Positions 4,752 to 7,612 of a stretch of 7,612 nucleotides of DNA are shown in pieces. How positions within the stretch are numbered: position 1 is the stretch's first letter; the number at the start of each line of letters is the position of its first letter. The notes beneath the pieces were generated by a model that was not told the DNA's origin, searched no databases, and was given only the letters and a program-made list of their open reading frames with translations. The position numbers and the translations under genes are program-made. The DNA is from Bifidobacterium breve (GTDB lineage: Bacteria > Actinomycetota > Actinomycetes > Nanopelagicales > Nanopelagicaceae). The stretch is taken from the NCBI GenBank assembly GCA_945866155.1, contig CAMBGL010000056.1:1-7612 (forward strand), given 5' to 3'.

Positions 4752-6176
4752 GTGAGCATCGCAGAATTTCCTTCCCAAGGTAGCAACCGCAATCAAAACC
4801 TAAGCGCTGTTGGTGCTGAATTTGAACGCACTCCTCCACAAGATTTGTTAGCAGAGCAGAGCGTTCTCGGCGGAATGTTATTGAGCAAAGATGCAATTGC
4901 AGATGTCATTGAGATCCTCAAAGAGCGCGATTTCTATCGACCTGCACACGAACTAATTTACGATGCGATTCTTGATCTCTACGGACGCGGCGAACCTGCC
5001 GATGCTGTAACTGTTTCAGCTGAACTTACAAAGCGTGGAGATATTGCACGCGCAGGTGGAGCACCATATTTACATACACTTATTTCATCTGTACCAACTG
5101 CTGCAAATGCTGGCTACTACGCAAAGATTGTTCGCGAACATGCAATCATGCGCCGCCTTGTTGAAGCAGGTACAAAAATTGTGCAACTCGGTTACACAAC
5201 CGAAGGTGAAGTAGATGATGCAGTAGATCAAGCACAAGCCGAAGTTTATGCAGTAACAGAGCGCCGTGCATCAGAAGATTACGTGCAACTCTCAACACTT
5301 ATTCCTGCTGCCCTTGACGAAATTGAAAATATCTCTAAGGGCTTAGGTGTTGAAGGCGTCATGACTGGTTTCAAAGATCTCGATGCACTCACTCACGGTC
5401 TTCATCCAGGAAATATGATTATTTTGGCTGCGCGTCCTGCAATGGGTAAATCAACACTTGGTCTAGATATTGCGCGCCATGCATCAATTCACAATGGACA
5501 AACTTCTGTGATCTTCTCACTTGAAATGTCGAAGTCCGAAATCACAATGCGTATGCTCTCTGCAGAGGCGCGTGTTGGCCTCAACAATATTCGCGCAGGC
5601 ACATTGAGTGATGATGAATGGGCACGTCTTGCACGTCGAATGGGCGAGATCAACGAAGCACCTTTATTTATTGATGATTCACCTAACTTATCGATGATGG
5701 AAATTCGCACAAAAGCACGCCGTCTCAAGCAGCGTCACAACCTCAAACTTATTGTTATTGACTACTTACAGTTGATGAGCAGTGGAAAGAAAGTTGAAAA
5801 CCGTCAGCAAGAAGTCTCTGAATTCTCTCGCCAATTGAAGTTGATGGCTAAAGAGTTAGATATACCCGTTATTGCTATCTCACAACTCAACCGTTCACCA
5901 GAACAGCGCTCTGATAAGAAGCCGATGCTCTCTGATCTTCGTGAATCAGGTTCAATTGAACAAGATGCCGACGTTGTCATCATGCTCCACCGCGATGATA
6001 TGTATGATCGCGAAAACCGGACTGGGGAGGCAGATTTGATTGTTGCTAAACACCGTAATGGACAGACAAAGACAATTACAGTTTCGGCCCAACTTCACTA
6101 TGCACGCTTTTTTGATATGCCGCAGAATTCAGGAAGCGGCACAGATTTCACGCAGGGACGCGCTCAAGAAGAATAA
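4752..6176 (+). CDS. dnaB: Replicative DNA helicase DnaB
   Basis: DnaB is the hexameric ATP-driven helicase that opens the fork on the lagging-strand template and partners with primase. From the chosen GTG it is 474 residues, a normal length. The N-terminal domain (about 27-130) starts at PPQDLLAEQSVLGGMLLS and includes LYGRGEPADAVTV and GGAPYLHTLISSVPTAANAGYY. After a linker, the RecA-like domain (about 190-455) has Walker A ARPAMGKST with K233, and Walker B LIVIDYLQL with D337. It also has ISQLNRSPEQRSDKKPMLSDL followed by RESGSIEQDADVV, the DnaB H4/Arg-finger region. The short tail is Gly/Glu-rich. No intein interrupts it, unlike several mycobacterial dnaB genes. The start is chosen from the binding site at 4738-4746; the frame is open to TTG 4722. 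A DnaA-box-like cluster lies about 110 bp upstream. It converges on the downstream permease gene with a 6-bp gap. Confidence 0.97.
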   Translation: MSIAEFPSQGSNRNQNLSAVGAEFERTPPQDLLAEQSVLGGMLLSKDAIADVIEILKERDFYRPAHELIYDAILDLYGRGEPADAVTVSAELTKRGDIARAGGAPYLHTLISSVPTAANAGYYAKIVREHAIMRRLVEAGTKIVQLGYTTEGEVDDAVDQAQAEVYAVTERRASEDYVQLSTLIPAALDEIENISKGLGVEGVMTGFKDLDALTHGLHPGNMIILAARPAMGKSTLGLDIARHASIHNGQTSVIFSLEMSKSEITMRMLSAEARVGLNNIRAGTLSDDEWARLARRMGEINEAPLFIDDSPNLSMMEIRTKARRLKQRHNLKLIVIDYLQLMSSGKKVENRQQEVSEFSRQLKLMAKELDIPVIAISQLNRSPEQRSDKKPMLSDLRESGSIEQDADVVIMLHRDDMYDRENRTGEADLIVAKHRNGQTKTITVSAQLHYARFFDMPQNSGSGTDFTQGRAQEE

Positions 6177-6182
6177 GAAGAA

Positions 6183-7103
6183 CTAATGTGCTTGCATACG
6201 TGCACGGTCTGCAATAAAGATTCCTATCAATACAAGAACCCCACCAAGAATTTGTATTGGTAGCCATGCTTCGCGTAACCACCACCACGCAAATATTCCA
6301 ACGAGTACTGGTTCAAGCATTCCAATAACACTACTCGTTGATGCAGATAGAGTTTTGATTCCAGTGATAACGAAGAGATAAGGAATTATTGTTCCAAAGA
6401 TAATGATCCACAATATAAGAACCCAGCCATAGGAATCGAAGCCAGCAAAGATTCCCTGCATATTGATTCGCTCGCCAAATACTTCAAAAGGAAAATTCCA
6501 AATAGGTAAAATCACTAGCCAAGCAAGAGTTGCAAAAGCAAAACCAAAAAAGGTGAGAGATTGGATATCTCGAGTTTTTGTAAGTTTTTCACCCATAAGA
6601 AAGTAAATACTCAGTGCTATTGCATCGAGGAAGGCTGCTATTAGACCAATAGTGTCGAGAGTTTGCCCCTTCCACACTTGTGCAATAAATAAAAGTCCAA
6701 CAAATGCCAGGGAAATCGCTACCCACATATCAGTTGGAACAAAGCGTTTTTTCACATATTTGATCCATAAGACAATCCATATTGGGGCTGTGAATTCGAT
6801 AATGAGAGCAAAGCTGACATGCATACGCGAAATTGCGATGAAATAGCCGAATTGAACAGCGGCAATACCAATCACTCCAAAAAAGGCTAACTGTGGAAGC
6901 TCTTTTCTCGTTACTCGAAGTTTTTCACGCGATCGCAGAAAGATTAGGAAAAAAAGAATAATAAAGGCACCAGTTGAACGTACTTGAGCAAGGTTGAGGG
7001 CAGATAAAGAGCTCGTAAGAACTAACTTAGAGACGATGCCATTAAATGAGAATAGAAGAGCGCCGGCTAAGAGAAAGAGCTCACCGCGGTGCTTTTGCAA
7101 CAT
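6183..7103 (-). CDS. EamA/DMT-superfamily inner-membrane permease
   Basis: This is a 306-residue integral membrane protein with about ten hydrophobic segments in two homologous halves, the two-EamA-domain layout of the drug/metabolite transporter superfamily. The first half begins GELFLLAGALLFSFNGIVSK and includes EFTAPIWIVLW. The second begins GLIAAFLDAIALSIYFLMGEKL and includes the family sequence MLEPVLVGIFAWWWLREAW followed by a last helix. Short Lys/Arg-rich loops separate the helices and fit a positive-inside topology. Members export or import amino acids, nucleosides or other metabolites, and the substrate cannot be predicted. The ATG at 7103 starts at the usual point before the first helix but lacks a clear Shine-Dalgarno. 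It lies 17 bp after the acyl-CoA dehydrogenase stop, so the two are probably cotranscribed. Its TAG stop is 6 bp from the dnaB stop, with no terminator hairpin seen between them. Confidence 0.9.
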   Translation of the reverse strand: MLQKHRGELFLLAGALLFSFNGIVSKLVLTSSLSALNLAQVRSTGAFIILFFLIFLRSREKLRVTRKELPQLAFFGVIGIAAVQFGYFIAISRMHVSFALIIEFTAPIWIVLWIKYVKKRFVPTDMWVAISLAFVGLLFIAQVWKGQTLDTIGLIAAFLDAIALSIYFLMGEKLTKTRDIQSLTFFGFAFATLAWLVILPIWNFPFEVFGERINMQGIFAGFDSYGWVLILWIIIFGTIIPYLFVITGIKTLSASTSSVIGMLEPVLVGIFAWWWLREAWLPIQILGGVLVLIGIFIADRARMQAH

Positions 7104-7120
7104 CGGGCAAGGCTATCTGA

Positions 7121-7612
7121 TTAGAAAGCAGATTCAGCAATCTCCATGATTGAACCATCAGTTGATTCAACGATTTTTCGATCAGCGCTGATGTGCGGAA
7201 GATAATTCTGTACGAAGAATTTTGCTGATGCAATCTTTCCCTTATAAAACTCGGCATCCTTGCTAGGATTTCCTGCAAGCTTTTCAACACATATATCTGC
7301 CTGGCGCAATAAAAGCCAAGCAGTAATAATGTCGCCAACTGCCATAAGGCAGCGTGATGTATTGAGGCCAACAACATAAATCTTCTCTGCTTCAGTCTGG
7401 GATTCCATTGCATGACCAACAAGAGTTGCAACAATGCCATTGAGGTCACCTAGTGCTGTAAAGAGCGCAGCCTTCTCACTTGCATGAGAGCCACCAGATT
7501 CAGCAAATTTCTGAATTTCTTTACCGAGTAAACCAATAGCACGGCCGCCATCTTTTACAATCTTTCGGAAGAAGAAATCTAAGCCTTGAATTGCAGTTGT
7601 GCCCTCATATAA
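7121..7612 (-). CDS. Acyl-CoA dehydrogenase, C-terminal part
   Basis: This is the last 163 codons of a gene that enters from the right edge; the frame is open to base 7612. It reads LYEGTTAIQGLDFFFRKIVKDGG, the conserved YEGTTAIQ...DFFFRKI region near the end of the acyl-CoA dehydrogenase catalytic core. A mostly helical C-terminal extension follows (FYKGKIASAKFFVQNYLPHI and the ending MEIAESAF), like the extra C-terminal domain of the long (about 600-residue) actinobacterial FadE-type enzymes. These flavoproteins oxidise acyl-CoA to enoyl-CoA in beta-oxidation or related pathways; chain-length preference is unknown. The catalytic Glu and the flavin site lie outside the window. The internal ATG at 7408 is not the start, because homologous sequence continues upstream of it. 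The EamA permease follows after 17 bp on the same strand. Confidence 0.9.
   Translation of the reverse strand, partial: LYEGTTAIQGLDFFFRKIVKDGGRAIGLLGKEIQKFAESGGSHASEKAALFTALGDLNGIVATLVGHAMESQTEAEKIYVVGLNTSRCLMAVGDIITAWLLLRQADICVEKLAGNPSKDAEFYKGKIASAKFFVQNYLPHISADRKIVESTDGSIMEIAESAF

Noticed and set aside
5400..6000. Possible intein or insertion in dnaB, as in several mycobacteria
   Set aside because: The RecA-like domain reads continuously from Walker A through the Arg-finger region at normal spacing, so no intein is present.
7081..7449. A 122-codon minus-strand open frame over the acyl-CoA dehydrogenase/EamA junction
   Set aside because: It overlaps the true dehydrogenase reading in another frame, has no recognisable domain and looks like a shadow.
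1..7612. CRISPR array, insertion sequence, tRNA or rRNA
   Set aside because: No regularly spaced direct repeats of suitable length, no transposase-like reading, no tRNA cloverleaf and no rRNA-like sequence were recognised on either strand.

Overview
The window looks like a chromosomal segment of an AT-rich actinobacterium, most like the streamlined freshwater acI / Nanopelagicales type (Ca. Planktophila or Nanopelagicus relatives). This placement is an inference. DnaB and S18 read very close to the mycobacterial proteins as I remember them, including the zinc-type S18 with CxxC...CxxH. Base composition and codon use are nevertheless A/T-rich, spacers are short, and genes are tightly packed. 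The order ssb-rpsR-rplI-...-dnaB is the replication/ribosome block that usually lies near oriC in Actinobacteria.

Layout: (1) 1-1031, plus strand: the 3' end of ssb, then complete rpsR and rplI in one operon, closed by a strong intrinsic terminator at 1050-1075. (2) 1074-4459: a divergent pair sits between rplI and dnaB. On the minus strand is a choline-kinase-like/APH-fold phosphotransferase. On the plus strand is an 815-residue FAD oxidoreductase fused to a GcvT-like folate-binding half, of the dimethylglycine/sarcosine dehydrogenase family. Their starts are only about 23 bp apart, and overlapping -10-like elements suggest a compact bidirectional and possibly leaderless promoter. (3) 4460-4751: a noncoding stretch of about 290 bp. 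It holds a same-strand array of DnaA-box-like 9-mers at about 11-12 bp spacing, small inverted repeats and a 12-bp palindrome. (4) 4752-6176: dnaB, the replicative helicase, without an intein. (5) 6183-7612, minus strand: the 3' part of a large acyl-CoA dehydrogenase, followed after 17 bp by an EamA/DMT-family permease that converges on dnaB with a 6-bp gap.

How the genes relate: SSB and DnaB act at the replication fork, and S18 and L9 in the ribosome. The inserted pair suggests use or recycling of a methylated amine (dimethylglycine, sarcosine or a relative), with one-carbon units passed to tetrahydrofolate. A phosphotransferase acting on choline or another small hydroxylated substrate may be linked to it. 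The acyl-CoA dehydrogenase and permease form a separate minus-strand unit. I see no mobile element, CRISPR array, tRNA or rRNA. The most interesting signal is the phased DnaA-box-like array before dnaB. It could be a DnaA-controlled dnaB promoter, a DnaA-titration site or an origin element. No clearly new multi-gene system is visible.
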